Assembly (NCBI GenBank): GCA_948505485.1
Contig: CAOPQH010000056.1
Coordinates: 1-9,443 of the forward strand
Length of the DNA: 9,443 bases
Origin: an uncultured Clostridia bacterium
Lineage (GTDB): Bacteria; Bacillota; Clostridia; TANB77; CAG-508
Direction of reading: 5' to 3'
Positions 1 to 5,362 of the stretch are shown piece after piece. Under the pieces are notes generated by a model that saw only the letters and a program-made list of their open reading frames with translations, did no database searches and had not been told where the DNA came from. The translations under genes were made by a program, and so were the position numbers. How positions within the stretch are numbered: the first letter of the stretch is position 1; each line of letters begins with the position of its first letter.

Positions 1-761
1 GTTTTCTTTTTCTGTTTCCTTCTATTCCAAACAATTTTACCATTATAGGTAGGATTTGAAAGAATGTCTTTCACAGAAGAAATAGTCCACTCATTAGAAA
101 TTCTAGGTTTTAAATTCATATTATTTAATTGCTTTACAACTGAACCTATGTTATTATTTTCAAAAGTATATAATCTAAAAATTTCTTTCACAATAGGTGC
201 TTCATCTTGATTAATTGATAAGGTATAACCTTTAGAATCTTCTAGTTTAACTCTATCGTATCCAAAGGGAGCGATATTTCCCACAAACTTGCCTTCAGAA
301 ACAGACATTTCACGACCTCTTTGCAGACGTCTATTGATTGTCTTATATTCTCTCCTAGACATAAATAAGCCAAACTCAAAATATTCTTCATCAAATTCAT
401 TATCTGGGTCATAAGTTTTAACAGGTGTAATAATTTTTGTATGAGAATATTTAAAAGCTTTTGAAACTCTACCTTGATCATCTGTATCACCACGAGCAAG
501 TCTTTCTACTTCAACAACTAAAACACCAGTCCATTTTTCGTTTTCAACATCTTTAAGAAGTTTCTGCATTTCTTTTCTTTCACTAATGGTTTCACCACTT
601 ACTACTTCTCGATAGATTTTTGAAATATGTAAATTTCGTTTTTCTGCTAAAGTAGTTAAAATTTTCTCATGTCTTACTAAAGTTTCGCCTTCTCCATATT
701 TTTCAGATTCTATATCTTCTCTTGATTTTCTTAAATATATTGCATATGTGCCATCTTGCAC
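1..761 (-). CDS. Large serine recombinase, N-terminal half (element 1, runs off the left edge)
   Basis: Minus-strand reading frame open from GTG at 761 to the window edge, 253 codons seen; large serine recombinases are usually 450-550 residues, so about half is missing. The N-terminal resolvase domain shows YLRKS (Tyr9, Arg11, nucleophile Ser13), then SGETISERKEM, VEVERLARGD and SRREYKTINRRLQRG, the last leading into the linker helix. The recombinase domain begins at about residue 160 with GNIAPFGYDR and continues to NPTYNGKIVWNRR. The style resembles phage and skin integrases more than TndX, so it is not a close copy of the recombinase at 7571. The start is GTG because AGGAGG lies four bases upstream (766-771 on the plus strand) and no other in-frame start is near. 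It is preceded by a structured leader and a small ORF. Predicted role: integration and excision of element 1 by DNA strand exchange. Confidence 0.92.
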   Translation of the reverse strand, partial: MQDGTYAIYLRKSREDIESEKYGEGETLVRHEKILTTLAEKRNLHISKIYREVVSGETISERKEMQKLLKDVENEKWTGVLVVEVERLARGDTDDQGRVSKAFKYSHTKIITPVKTYDPDNEFDEEYFEFGLFMSRREYKTINRRLQRGREMSVSEGKFVGNIAPFGYDRVKLEDSKGYTLSINQDEAPIVKEIFRLYTFENNNIGSVVKQLNNMNLKPRISNEWTISSVKDILSNPTYNGKIVWNRRKQKKK

Positions 762-782
762 ATTTCCTCCTTTCCTTGTAAT

Positions 783-824
783 TAAGACAGCCGTTGGGAA
801 CAAAGTGACCTTACGGATGTCTTA
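783..824 (-). promoter_or_regulatory. Conserved leader hairpin before recombinase 1
   Basis: On the minus strand TAAGACATCCGT (824-813) pairs with ACGGCTGTCTTA (794-783), 11 of 12 positions, with one internal T/C mismatch. It lies about 12 bases upstream of the ribosome binding site of recombinase 1. The same hairpin, with the same internal mismatch and one swapped base pair (AAGTC/GACTT instead of AAGAC/GTCTT), precedes recombinase 2 at 7497-7536. It is followed by no T-run on the recombinase strand, so a simple terminator is unlikely. A translational or antitermination role is inferred. Confidence 0.75.
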
Positions 825-828
825 TGCA

Positions 829-917
829 AAATGCGATAGCATTTTGTATACTTTGAAAAGAATATAATAAATGCGATAGCATTTTGTATACCTTAGAAAT
901 GTATCTACATTTTGCAT
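829..917 (-). repeat. Three tandem hairpin repeats in the recombinase 1 leader
   Basis: A 23-bp direct repeat, AAATGCGATAGC followed by ATTTTGTATAC on the plus strand, occurs at 829-851 and again at 869-891, a 40-bp period. A third related unit, AAATGTATCTACATTTTGCA, is at 897-916. Each unit is itself a hairpin (AAATGC/GCATTT twice, AAATGTA/TACATTT once). The copy nearest the recombinase corresponds in position to the single long hairpin at 7466-7497 in element 2. Confidence 0.75.
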
Positions 918-928
918 TGCCTTTAACT

Positions 929-956
929 ATGATATAAATTATATCTGTAATTGCAA
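929..956 (-). promoter_or_regulatory. Possible promoter before recombinase 1 leader, with overlapping dyad
   Basis: Minus strand TTGCAA (956-951), 16 bp, TATCAT (934-929), which would start a transcript entering the tandem hairpins. A perfect 15-bp dyad with arms GATATAA and TTATATC around one base (931-945) sits across the spacer and could be an operator. Assigned by eye only; AT-richness makes chance promoters common. Confidence 0.35.
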
Positions 957-960
957 CAAA

Positions 961-1104
961 TTACAACAAAGAAGAATTTATTTTTCTTATTAAATTAATA
1001 GTAATATTATCGATATATTCTTTTTGAGTAGTTACATTTTCTACAATGTAATCATCATAAAATTTTACTTTAGTATTTTCAATAGTATATTCTTCTATTA
1101 ACAT
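961..1104 (-). CDS. Small ORF upstream of recombinase 1 (47 aa), unrecognised
   Basis: A 47-residue minus-strand ORF, MLIEEYTIENTKVKFYDD... ending NLIRKINSSLL. It has a well placed AAAGAGG (1119-1113) about eight bases before the ATG. It contains no cysteines or membrane segment and looks like a short strand-rich N-terminus followed by a helix. It lies between a sigma-A-like promoter (1394-1366) and the recombinase leader, 200 bp before the recombinase start. Element 2 has a 37-residue ORF in exactly the same slot (7302-7415), with similar design but no obvious sequence identity. Position suggests a regulator, or a recombination directionality factor for the adjacent recombinase; this is inference from location only. 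Confidence 0.7.
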   Translation of the reverse strand: MLIEEYTIENTKVKFYDDYIVENVTTQKEYIDNITINLIRKINSSLL

Positions 1105-1145
1105 ATAAATCGCCTCTTTAAAATTTATGAAAAAAACATAAAAAA

Positions 1146-1373
1146 CAGAATTAAAATTTTCTAAATAAGCAAAGCTTATAAGAAAATTTAAAATTCTGAA
1201 TAACTATATTGTATGGAGCTTTCCTTCGCTATCGCTCGAAAATTCCTACAATATAGAAAAATGCCCAAGACAACTTGTCTTGAGCAAATTTATTACTTTT
1301 CATTGCATATAATGGTTTGTAAGAGCTGAAGCTCTAACACAACCATTTAATTTTTCTATGCTAACATTATATG
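1146..1373 (-). other. Cluster of four hairpins (structured leader region, element 1)
   Basis: Non-coding stretch of stacked inverted repeats between the divergent promoter region and the small ORF. From left: a long hairpin at 1146-1198 with inner arms ATAAGC/GCTTAT; CTATATTGTA/TACAATATAG at 1204-1256; CAAGACA/TGTCTTG at 1266-1282; and a compound hairpin containing AGAGC/GCTCT, enclosed by CATATAATG (1306-1314) and CATTATATG (1365-1373). Element 2 has an equivalent cluster at 7008-7285. Function unknown; a structured 5' leader, an sRNA or a single-strand DNA fold are all possible. Confidence 0.6.
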
Positions 1374-1394
1374 ATGAGAAATTTACAAAATCAA
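1366..1394 (-). promoter_or_regulatory. Sigma-A-like promoter for small ORF and recombinase 1
   Basis: Minus strand TTGATT (1394-1389), 17-bp spacer, TATAAT (1371-1366). It points leftward into the hairpin cluster, the 47-residue ORF and the recombinase. The -35/-10 match and ideal spacing are seen directly; activity is inferred. Confidence 0.6.
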
Positions 1395-1449
1395 TTCCCT
1401 TTTATTTCCCTCTTTTCTAAAATTCATGCTATACAAATTGAAACATTTA

Positions 1450-1475
1450 TGATATAAAATTACTTGTATTATAGT
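1450..1475 (+). promoter_or_regulatory. Possible promoter for the MFS-like transporter
   Basis: An extended -10, TGATATAAA (1450-1458), with no good -35. An alternative is TTATGA (1447-1452), 17 bp, TATAGT (1470-1475). Both lie just before the ribosome binding site and are divergent from the recombinase-side promoter. Weakly supported. Confidence 0.35.
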
Positions 1476-1494
1476 ATTAGAATGGAGAAAACAA

Positions 1495-2661
1495 ATGAAA
1501 CAGGAAACAATAAAAAGAAATATTATATTTATATTATTAATTGGTATTGAAGGATTAGCTTTTGGACTATTAGATTGGGATAGTGTAGTTTCAGATTTAG
1601 TATATTTGCAACATAATAATAAACTATTAATATCACTGATTACAGCTAATATTGGAATAGCAAAACTTGTTGCAACTTTGATTTGTATTTATATAAATGA
1701 TTCTAAAAATCCAAATAAAATTTTCATAATATGTGTAAGTTTATGTGCAATATTATCATTGTTAATTGGATTATTTTATCATATGAGTTGGTTAATATTA
1801 TTTGCGATAATATATCTATTATGGTCATTAGTATTAGAAATATATTCTGGTTATCATTATGCTTATGTATATAATTCTTTACCTGATACAATGGCAACAG
1901 AAGTACATTCAAAGAGAATATCAATTTTTAAAGTAACTTTTATGATGGGAATTGGAATTGCTAGTTTTTTTACTACTAAATTTATGAATAATACAATGAA
2001 TATAATAACAGTGCTTAGTGCAATAATTTTCTTATTATTGATTATACCAATTTTTAAAGTTAAGAATTTTCCTAAGAACAAAGAAGAAAAAGTTGTACCA
2101 CTAAAGCAAAAATTAAACTTAAAAAACTATACGAAGTATTATAAAAGTTGGATTATAACAAGATTCTTAGGTAAATTTGCACTAACTTCGCTTGTAGTAT
2201 TAATATCAATATTAGCAATTGATATCGATTTAGATTTAGCAACACTAAAAACTTTTAAAACTGGTGCATGGCTTTTAAGTAGTATTGGTTTTTGGCTATC
2301 AGCTTATCTAATAAAGAATAAAATAATTGTTAAAGGTGACATATTGTGTAAGTCAATAATAGCAATTTTAATTGTTATTTCATTCTTCTGTCCATATGCT
2401 ATTTATGCAATTTTGCTATTAAATGGAATATTAAATCCATTTAATACTATGTCCAATTTTACTATGATACAAATGGATAAAGATAATATAAGTGTTGCTC
2501 AAAAGGAATTATTGATTAATTTATTTGGATATTTTTCAGGAATGATTTCTTCATATATATTATTGAATATAAATGTCCATCTTGCATTAATATTGATAGT
2601 AATTACATTAAGTCTTAGTGTTATAAATGAAATAAGATTATATAAGATGAAACAGTCTTAA
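1495..2661 (+). CDS. MFS-like membrane transporter
   Basis: A 388-residue, very hydrophobic protein with about 12 predicted membrane helices, roughly at residues 9-27, 44-66, 75-93, 97-117, 143-162, 169-188, 219-242, 255-273, 283-300, 301-318, 338-358 and 361-380. A basic loop at about 188-218 (KVKNFPKNKEEK) separates two six-helix halves, the classic major facilitator layout and usual length. The start is ATG with TGGAG seven bases upstream. It is monocistronic, followed at once by a very strong terminator, and is cargo of element 1. The substrate cannot be told: no family-specific motif is clear, and drug efflux, sugar or metabolite transport are all possible. Confidence 0.75.
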   Translation: MKQETIKRNIIFILLIGIEGLAFGLLDWDSVVSDLVYLQHNNKLLISLITANIGIAKLVATLICIYINDSKNPNKIFIICVSLCAILSLLIGLFYHMSWLILFAIIYLLWSLVLEIYSGYHYAYVYNSLPDTMATEVHSKRISIFKVTFMMGIGIASFFTTKFMNNTMNIITVLSAIIFLLLIIPIFKVKNFPKNKEEKVVPLKQKLNLKNYTKYYKSWIITRFLGKFALTSLVVLISILAIDIDLDLATLKTFKTGAWLLSSIGFWLSAYLIKNKIIVKGDILCKSIIAILIVISFFCPYAIYAILLLNGILNPFNTMSNFTMIQMDKDNISVAQKELLINLFGYFSGMISSYILLNINVHLALILIVITLSLSVINEIRLYKMKQS

Positions 2662-2687
2662 TTTAATCCTATACACAAATTCTAATA

Positions 2688-2765
2688 TGCTTTATAAAAT
2701 TAAGTCAAGGTTAAATAAATGTGCTGTCGCACAACCTTGACTTAATTTTAAAAGCACATTCTTTT
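2688..2765 (+). terminator. Strong terminator after the MFS-like gene, probably bidirectional
   Basis: A perfect 17-bp stem pairs 2696-2712 (starting AAAATTAAGTC) with 2733-2749 (ending GACTTAATTTT). The loop holds an inner GTGC-TGTC-GCAC hairpin. TGCTTT upstream and AAAAGCA downstream extend the stem. TTCTTTTTT follows on the plus strand. Stem length and T-run are read directly. Confidence 0.85.
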
Positions 2766-3115
2766 TTAACTAAGAGAATTTAAGGATAAGTATATTTAAT
2801 TAAGTATACATAAATATATTTTAAACAAGTGAACTAAGGTGAATACTAAAGGCAGGAAAGCGGTATTAACATATCGATTATACACATTGAAGGACAAGCC
2901 TTCAAGAATTAATAAAGAAACAAAAATTTTAAGCAAATATGATGTAAAAATTCACCGAGTGAACTAGCTCAAACCTGCTATTCTTCGTTAAAATTAAAAA
3001 TAGTGAACTAGAAAAGTTCACCAAGTGTACTACAAATTTTCTGAAATTTTGTAAAAAATGAGTTGTCGATAAATCCTCGATAACTGATTCTAATCATAGA
3101 AATTAGAGAAATTTT
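2766..3115. other. Non-coding, hairpin-rich interval before the type III TA module
   Basis: No credible gene seen in about 350 bp. It contains short hairpins: TTGAAGG/CCTTCAA near 2887-2906; GTGAACT/AGTTCAC at 3003-3021; AGTTGTCGA/TCGATAACT at 3061-3085; and TCTAAT/ATTAGA near 3089-3107. Recurrent GTGAACT/AGTTCAC words are scattered through it. It could be regulatory DNA, an origin-like region or a decayed remnant. Confidence 0.5.
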
Positions 3116-3155
3116 GAACCTGTTCCATTTTGGAACAAGTTCACTTAGTGTAAAA
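2951..3155. repeat. Three imperfect dyads TTCACNNAGTGNA
   Basis: TTCACCGAGTGAACTA (2951-2966), TTCACCAAGTGTACTA (3017-3032) and TTCACTTAGTGTAAAA (3140-3155) share the core TTCAC-two bases-AGTG. A half-like copy, AGTGAACTA, is near 2828. The last one ends 24 bp before the CptI promoter. Possible operator or iteron sites; no binding protein is assigned. Confidence 0.5.
3116..3142. other. Hairpin, TTCC/GGAA type, upstream flank of the type III TA module
   Basis: GAACCTGTTCC (3116-3126) pairs with GGAACAAGTTC (3132-3142) around a five-base loop, with one internal C/A mismatch. It is a variant of the hairpin at 3945-3971, with which it shares flanks (GAACCTGT and ACAAGTT) and loop while two stem pairs are exchanged. 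These two hairpins bracket the TA module. Related hairpins lie at 4887-4947 in element 2. Confidence 0.65.
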
Positions 3156-3178
3156 TTGATTAAATTTTATTAAAAGTA

Positions 3179-3207
3179 TTGATTTTGCAAATAAAATAAC
3201 GTATAAT
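3179..3207 (+). promoter_or_regulatory. Promoter of the type III toxin-antitoxin operon
   Basis: TTGATT (3179-3184), 17-bp spacer, TATAAT (3202-3207). It is placed so that transcription would start near 3214, just before the antitoxin repeats. Spacing and hexamers are near consensus, consistent with the strong constitutive promoter expected for an RNA antitoxin. Confidence 0.75.
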
Positions 3208-3213
3208 GAATAT

Positions 3214-3349
3214 AATAGTAGTGGATATTTAATATCTACTATAATTAAAAATGTGAGTCGCAACCCTATTTGCGTCGAATAAATGGATAGGTGAAAAAAT
3301 GTGAACCGCAACCCTGCTTGCGAGATATAAATGTGCAGGTGGAAAAATG
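3214..3349 (+). ncRNA. cptI: Type III antitoxin RNA with two 48-nt pseudoknot repeats (CptI-like)
   Basis: Two tandem 48-nt units, 3251-3298 and 3299-3346, each begin ATGTGA, followed by the start of a third (ATGTTAA). Each has a five-bp hairpin CGCAA/TTGCG (3259-3263 with 3270-3274; 3307-3311 with 3318-3322). The loop of each can pair downstream to make a pseudoknot: CCTAT (3265-3269) with ATAGG (3287-3291) in unit 1, and CCTGC (3313-3317) with GCAGG (3335-3339) in unit 2. The two base-pair changes are compensatory, strong internal evidence for the fold. ACTATAATTAA (3238-3248) and TTAATTATAGT (3350-3360) are perfect inverted repeats enclosing the array. In type III systems the toxin cuts the repeat RNA into units that then bind and inhibit it. 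Confidence 0.85.
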
Positions 3350-3360
3350 TTAATTATAGT

Positions 3361-3399
3361 AAAATGTGGGGTCTATAAGTTACTTGGATCCCATATTTT
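3361..3399 (+). terminator. Attenuating terminator between antitoxin repeats and toxin gene
   Basis: AAAATGTGGGGTC (3361-3373) pairs with GATCCCATATTTT (3387-3399), 13 bp with two G-U pairs; the right arm ends in TTTT. Type III TA loci have such a leaky terminator in exactly this place, giving excess antitoxin RNA over toxin mRNA. Confidence 0.8.
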
Positions 3400-3423
3400 C
3401 ATAAAAGGAGAAATGCAATAAAA

Positions 3424-3909
3424 ATGGTAATAGAAGATGGAAAATTTTATTTTATAAAAGACGAATTTTTTGACGTATTTAAAGATTATAAATTGATGGA
3501 AAATAAAGAAGGTGGAAATAAAAGACCTTGTTACTTTTGTTTTAGAGATAGAAAAAATAAAGAAATAATATGGTTTGTCCCAATATCTACTAAATATGAT
3601 AAGTATAAAGAGATATATGATAATAAAAAATTGAAAGTTAGAAACAAACCAGTATATAATTTTGTTTTTGGTAGTGTGTTAGGTAAAAAAGCTGTATTTT
3701 TAATACAAAATATATTTCCAACAACAGAAGAATATATATTAGAAAAATATACAAATTCAAATATAGATGTAGAAATACCTTCAGCAGTAAAAAATGAAAT
3801 TATAACTACTGCATTAAGAGTTGTAAGACTTGCAGAAGAAGGCATACATATTCCATTTTATAATATTGTTGAAATGAGAAATATTTTATTAAAAGATAAA
3901 AATAATTGA
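3424..3909 (+). CDS. cptN: Type III toxin endoribonuclease, CptN-like
   Basis: A 161-residue protein, the usual 150-170 size of ToxN/CptN/TenpN toxins. It begins MVIEDGKFYFIKDEFFDVF, contains NKRPCYFCFRD (about 32-42), a strand pair IIWFVPISTKYDKYKEI, then FGSVLGKKAVFLIQNIFPTT and a C-terminal helical tail. This pattern is what I recall of the CptN branch; the ToxN and TenpN branches are the alternatives. Context is decisive: promoter, tandem pseudoknot RNA and terminator immediately precede it. AAGGAG (3405-3410) is 13 bases before the ATG, longer than usual, with a minute ATG-CAA-TAA ORF at 3413 between; both may keep translation low. Predicted activity: RNA cleavage at A-rich sites, held inactive by the CptI RNA. 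Known roles of the family are plasmid maintenance and phage defence. It is cargo of element 1, near its right end. Confidence 0.85.
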   Translation: MVIEDGKFYFIKDEFFDVFKDYKLMENKEGGNKRPCYFCFRDRKNKEIIWFVPISTKYDKYKEIYDNKKLKVRNKPVYNFVFGSVLGKKAVFLIQNIFPTTEEYILEKYTNSNIDVEIPSAVKNEIITTALRVVRLAEEGIHIPFYNIVEMRNILLKDKNN

Positions 3910-3944
3910 ACAGGTAAAAAAATCTTACTAGTTCAATTATTTTT
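3898..3944 (+). terminator. Terminator overlapping the end of the toxin gene
   Basis: A perfect 14-bp stem pairs 3898-3911 (AAAAATAATTGAAC, including the TGA stop codon) with 3931-3944 (GTTCAATTATTTTT). The right arm ends in five T, giving an intrinsic terminator on the plus strand. Confidence 0.8.
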
Positions 3945-3971
3945 GAACCTGTGCAATTTTTGCACAAGTTG
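3945..3971. other. Hairpin, TGCA type, near the right end of element 1
   Basis: AACCTGTGCA (3946-3955) pairs with TGCACAAGTT (3961-3970) around an ATTTT loop, with one C/A mismatch. An inverted copy, 25 of 27 identical, is at 4887-4913 in element 2, with the same orientation relative to its element's ends. Possibly a terminator or an element-end feature. Confidence 0.65.
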
Positions 3972-4017
3972 AAAATTTTGCAGCCAATAGCCTTAAATTT
4001 TTTAGTGACAACATCAA

Positions 4018-4188
4018 GGAACCGAAGAATTAGCTCACTTAGAAATGGTAGGAACGATAGTACACCAATTAACAAAAAATGCATCAATAGAAGAAATAGA
4101 AAAAGCTGGCTTATCACCATATTATACAGATCATGGTGTAGATGTATATCCATCATCAGCAGCAGGAGTTCCATTTACAGCAGCTTAT
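4018..4188 (+). CDS. cotJC: CotJC middle segment (gene interrupted on both sides)
   Basis: A 57-codon piece reading GTEELAHLEMVGTIVHQLTK... to GVPFTAAY. It matches the central part of CotJC, a manganese-catalase-family protein of the spore coat. The E-x2-H of EELAHLE supplies metal ligands in that family. The homology starts abruptly at 4018 after a stop codon at 4006-4008 and ends at the element 2 junction. The frame then runs on into element DNA, adding QIRRMIKTYF... to a stop at 4255-4257, so no intact CotJC can be made from this arrangement. Joined to the segment at 9221 it restores a continuous CotJC reading frame. The missing 5' part, including the first metal-ligand Glu, should lie left of element 1. 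An internal ATG at 4045 is not a natural start. Confidence 0.88.
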
Positions 4189-4207
4189 GCTGCTGTTCAG
4201 ATAAGGA
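4171..4207. other. attL of element 2 (left junction)
   Basis: Host half CCATTTACAGCAGCT (4171-4185), shared core TA (4186-4187), element half TGCTGCTGTTCAGATAAGGA (4188-4207). The core falls in the TAT codon of GVPFTAAY. The same core and codon phase recur at 9221-9222. The element half is nearly the inverse complement (17 of 20) of the element half at 9201-9220. Confidence 0.85.
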
Positions 4208-4883
4208 GAATGATAAAAACTTATTTTTTAGCAATAATAAAGGTTATTGCAGTATAAGAAATAAATATTTAGAAGATTTACTTGCTAGGTCAACTAAAAG
4301 AATTTCAAGCATAATAAATACATTGCAAGATAAAAAATATATACATATTGTTCCTAGAAATAATAGAGAAGAAAGAAAATTATATCCACTAGTAGATGTA
4401 AATGATGTCAGTGAAAAAGTATTATTTAAAGGACTATTTATTACAATAAATGTATTATCAGACAATAATTTAAACGACAAAGAAAAATTTATATATTCAA
4501 TTGCTTTATATTATAGCAACATACATAAACAATGCACATTGAATAATGAAAATTTTCACAAGATCTTTGGTGTAACTAAAAATCAAATATCAAGAATTGT
4601 AAATAGTTTAAATAAAAAAGGATATACTTCCAATGATTATTTCTATAAAAATAATCATAAAGAGATTTTATATAGAAAAATTAGACCTATACGCAAAAAT
4701 GATGATACCTATTGTAAAAAAGTTCAAGATGAGTATTATCAAAAAATTCAACAAGATATACTCAAAAATGTTAATGTATTAAAAAGTAAAAATAAAAATT
4801 ATAAAAAATATAATAGAATTAGCAATTATGAAGGTAGAGAATATGAGCCAGAATTTTTAGAAACTTTATATGCTAATTTATAA
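4188..4883 (+). pseudogene. Truncated two-winged-helix protein (Rep- or regulator-like), cut at the element end
   Basis: About 230 codons without an in-frame canonical start near the front. The frame continues upstream only through cotJC in a wrong phase to an accidental ATG at 3951. In the excised circle it would run back through the joined ends to a TAA at 9187-9189, with no ATG, GTG or TTG. The protein shows two winged-helix units: NNKGYCSIRNKYLEDLLARS-TKRISSIINTLQDKKYIHI, then LNDKEKFIYSIALYY...FHKIFGVTKNQISRIVNSLNKKGY, and a basic tail (KSKNKNYKKYNR). Such proteins in plasmids and integrative elements are replication initiators or DNA-binding regulators. The N-terminus before the first recognition helix seems lost at the attachment end. 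The first in-frame TTG, near 4323, has no ribosome site. Confidence 0.6.
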
Positions 4884-4886
4884 TTT

Positions 4887-4913
4887 CAACTTGTGCAAAA
4901 ATTGCACAAGTTG
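4887..4913. other. Hairpin, TGCA type, after the winged-helix remnant
   Basis: A perfect 11-bp stem CAACTTGTGCA (4887-4897) / TGCACAAGTTG (4903-4913) with an AAAAT loop, four bases after the stop codon. It may act as terminator for the remnant, though no good T-run follows. It is an inverted near copy of 3945-3971. Confidence 0.7.
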
Positions 4914-4922
4914 AAGATATAG

Positions 4923-4947
4923 CATAAGTTCCAAAATGGAACTTATG
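4923..4947. other. Hairpin, TTCC/GGAA type, before the MntA-HepT operon
   Basis: A perfect 11-bp stem CATAAGTTCCA / TGGAACTTATG with an AAA loop, nine bases after the preceding hairpin. Its GTTCCAAAATGGAAC core is the inverse of that in 3116-3142 of element 1. Confidence 0.7.
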
Positions 4948-5003
4948 TAAAAGATTTAATATTTTCTATTTTGGAGAATATTGAAAATAATATAAAAAGA
5001 TAT

Positions 5004-5031
5004 TTTACTTTTTATAAAAATGTGTTATACT
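5004..5031 (+). promoter_or_regulatory. Promoter of mntA-hepT
   Basis: An extended -10, TGTTATACT (5023-5031), with TTTACT (5004-5009) as a -35 at 16-bp spacing. It would start transcription about 20 bp before the ribosome site of mntA. Confidence 0.6.
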
Positions 5032-5056
5032 AATTATAGCGAAGGAGGTATGTAAA

Positions 5057-5362
5057 ATGGTTGATAAATTAATCAATTTACCCTATTCATATCAAGAAGA
5101 TATAAAAAAAGCAACACAAATATTAAAAGAAAATGGAGCAAAGGAAGTATTTATTTTTGGTTCTATTGCAAATGGAAAATTTAATGAAAACTCAGATATA
5201 GATATTGCAGTTAAAGGGTTAAATGAAAAAGATTTTTATAAGATCGCAAGCATATTGATGTTTGAACTTGAAAATGAATTTGATTTAATAGATTTAGATG
5301 ATAAACAAAATCGTTTTTCTCAAATGTTATTGAGGGTAGGAGGTTTGTTAAAAGTTGGATAA
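5057..5362 (+). CDS. mntA: MntA-like nucleotidyltransferase antitoxin (type VII TA)
   Basis: A 101-residue minimal nucleotidyltransferase. VFIFGSIANGKFNENSDIDI gives the GSX10DXD signature, with Gly35-Ser36 and Asp47/Asp49 as metal ligands. A third acidic position lies in FDLIDLDD (about 75-82). In characterised pairs MntA transfers AMP to the tyrosine in the RX4HXY motif of the HEPN toxin HepT, neutralising it. AAGGAGG is eight bases before the ATG, and an extended -10 promoter lies just upstream. The stop overlaps the start of hepT by 8 bp, indicating translational coupling and the order antitoxin then toxin. It is shorter than many family members (about 130-140) but has the complete catalytic core. 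The known alternative role for minimal nucleotidyltransferases is less likely with a HEPN partner. Confidence 0.88.
   Translation: MVDKLINLPYSYQEDIKKATQILKENGAKEVFIFGSIANGKFNENSDIDIAVKGLNEKDFYKIASILMFELENEFDLIDLDDKQNRFSQMLLRVGGLLKVG

Larger units (their letters stand above)
1..4017. mobile_element. Element 1: integrative element in cotJC, right part only
   Basis: Everything left of the cotJC homology that starts at 4018 appears foreign to that gene. In the CotJC frame a TGA stop lies at 4006-4008 and similarity to the family starts abruptly at Gly-Thr-Glu-Glu-Leu. The recombinase is transcribed outward toward the predicted left end, as is usual when the gene abuts its attachment site. No conjugation, capsid or replication genes are seen in the visible 4 kb, so it looks like a small, non-self-transferable integrative element carrying a transporter and a TA module. 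The crossover should be within a few bases of 4016-4021. The left end is outside the window. Confidence 0.7.

Noticed and set aside
3251..3349. CRISPR-like or riboswitch array
   Set aside because: Only two 48-nt units with no spacers. The covarying pseudoknots and adjacent toxin fit a type III antitoxin better than a CRISPR or a metabolite riboswitch.
3531..4174. Minus-strand ORFs opposite the toxin gene and cotJC
   Set aside because: Shadow frames of the toxin and CotJC, with no ribosome sites and no recognisable domains.
4045..4257. A 70-codon ORF as an independent gene
   Set aside because: Its ATG is an internal methionine of CotJC (LEMVGTIV) and its last 23 codons are element DNA. There is no ribosome site at 4045.
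3951..4883. A single 310-codon ORF on the plus strand
   Set aside because: It begins in element 1, crosses cotJC in the wrong frame and ends in the element 2 winged-helix gene. The first 79 codons are accidental (serine-, arginine- and cysteine-rich low-quality sequence).
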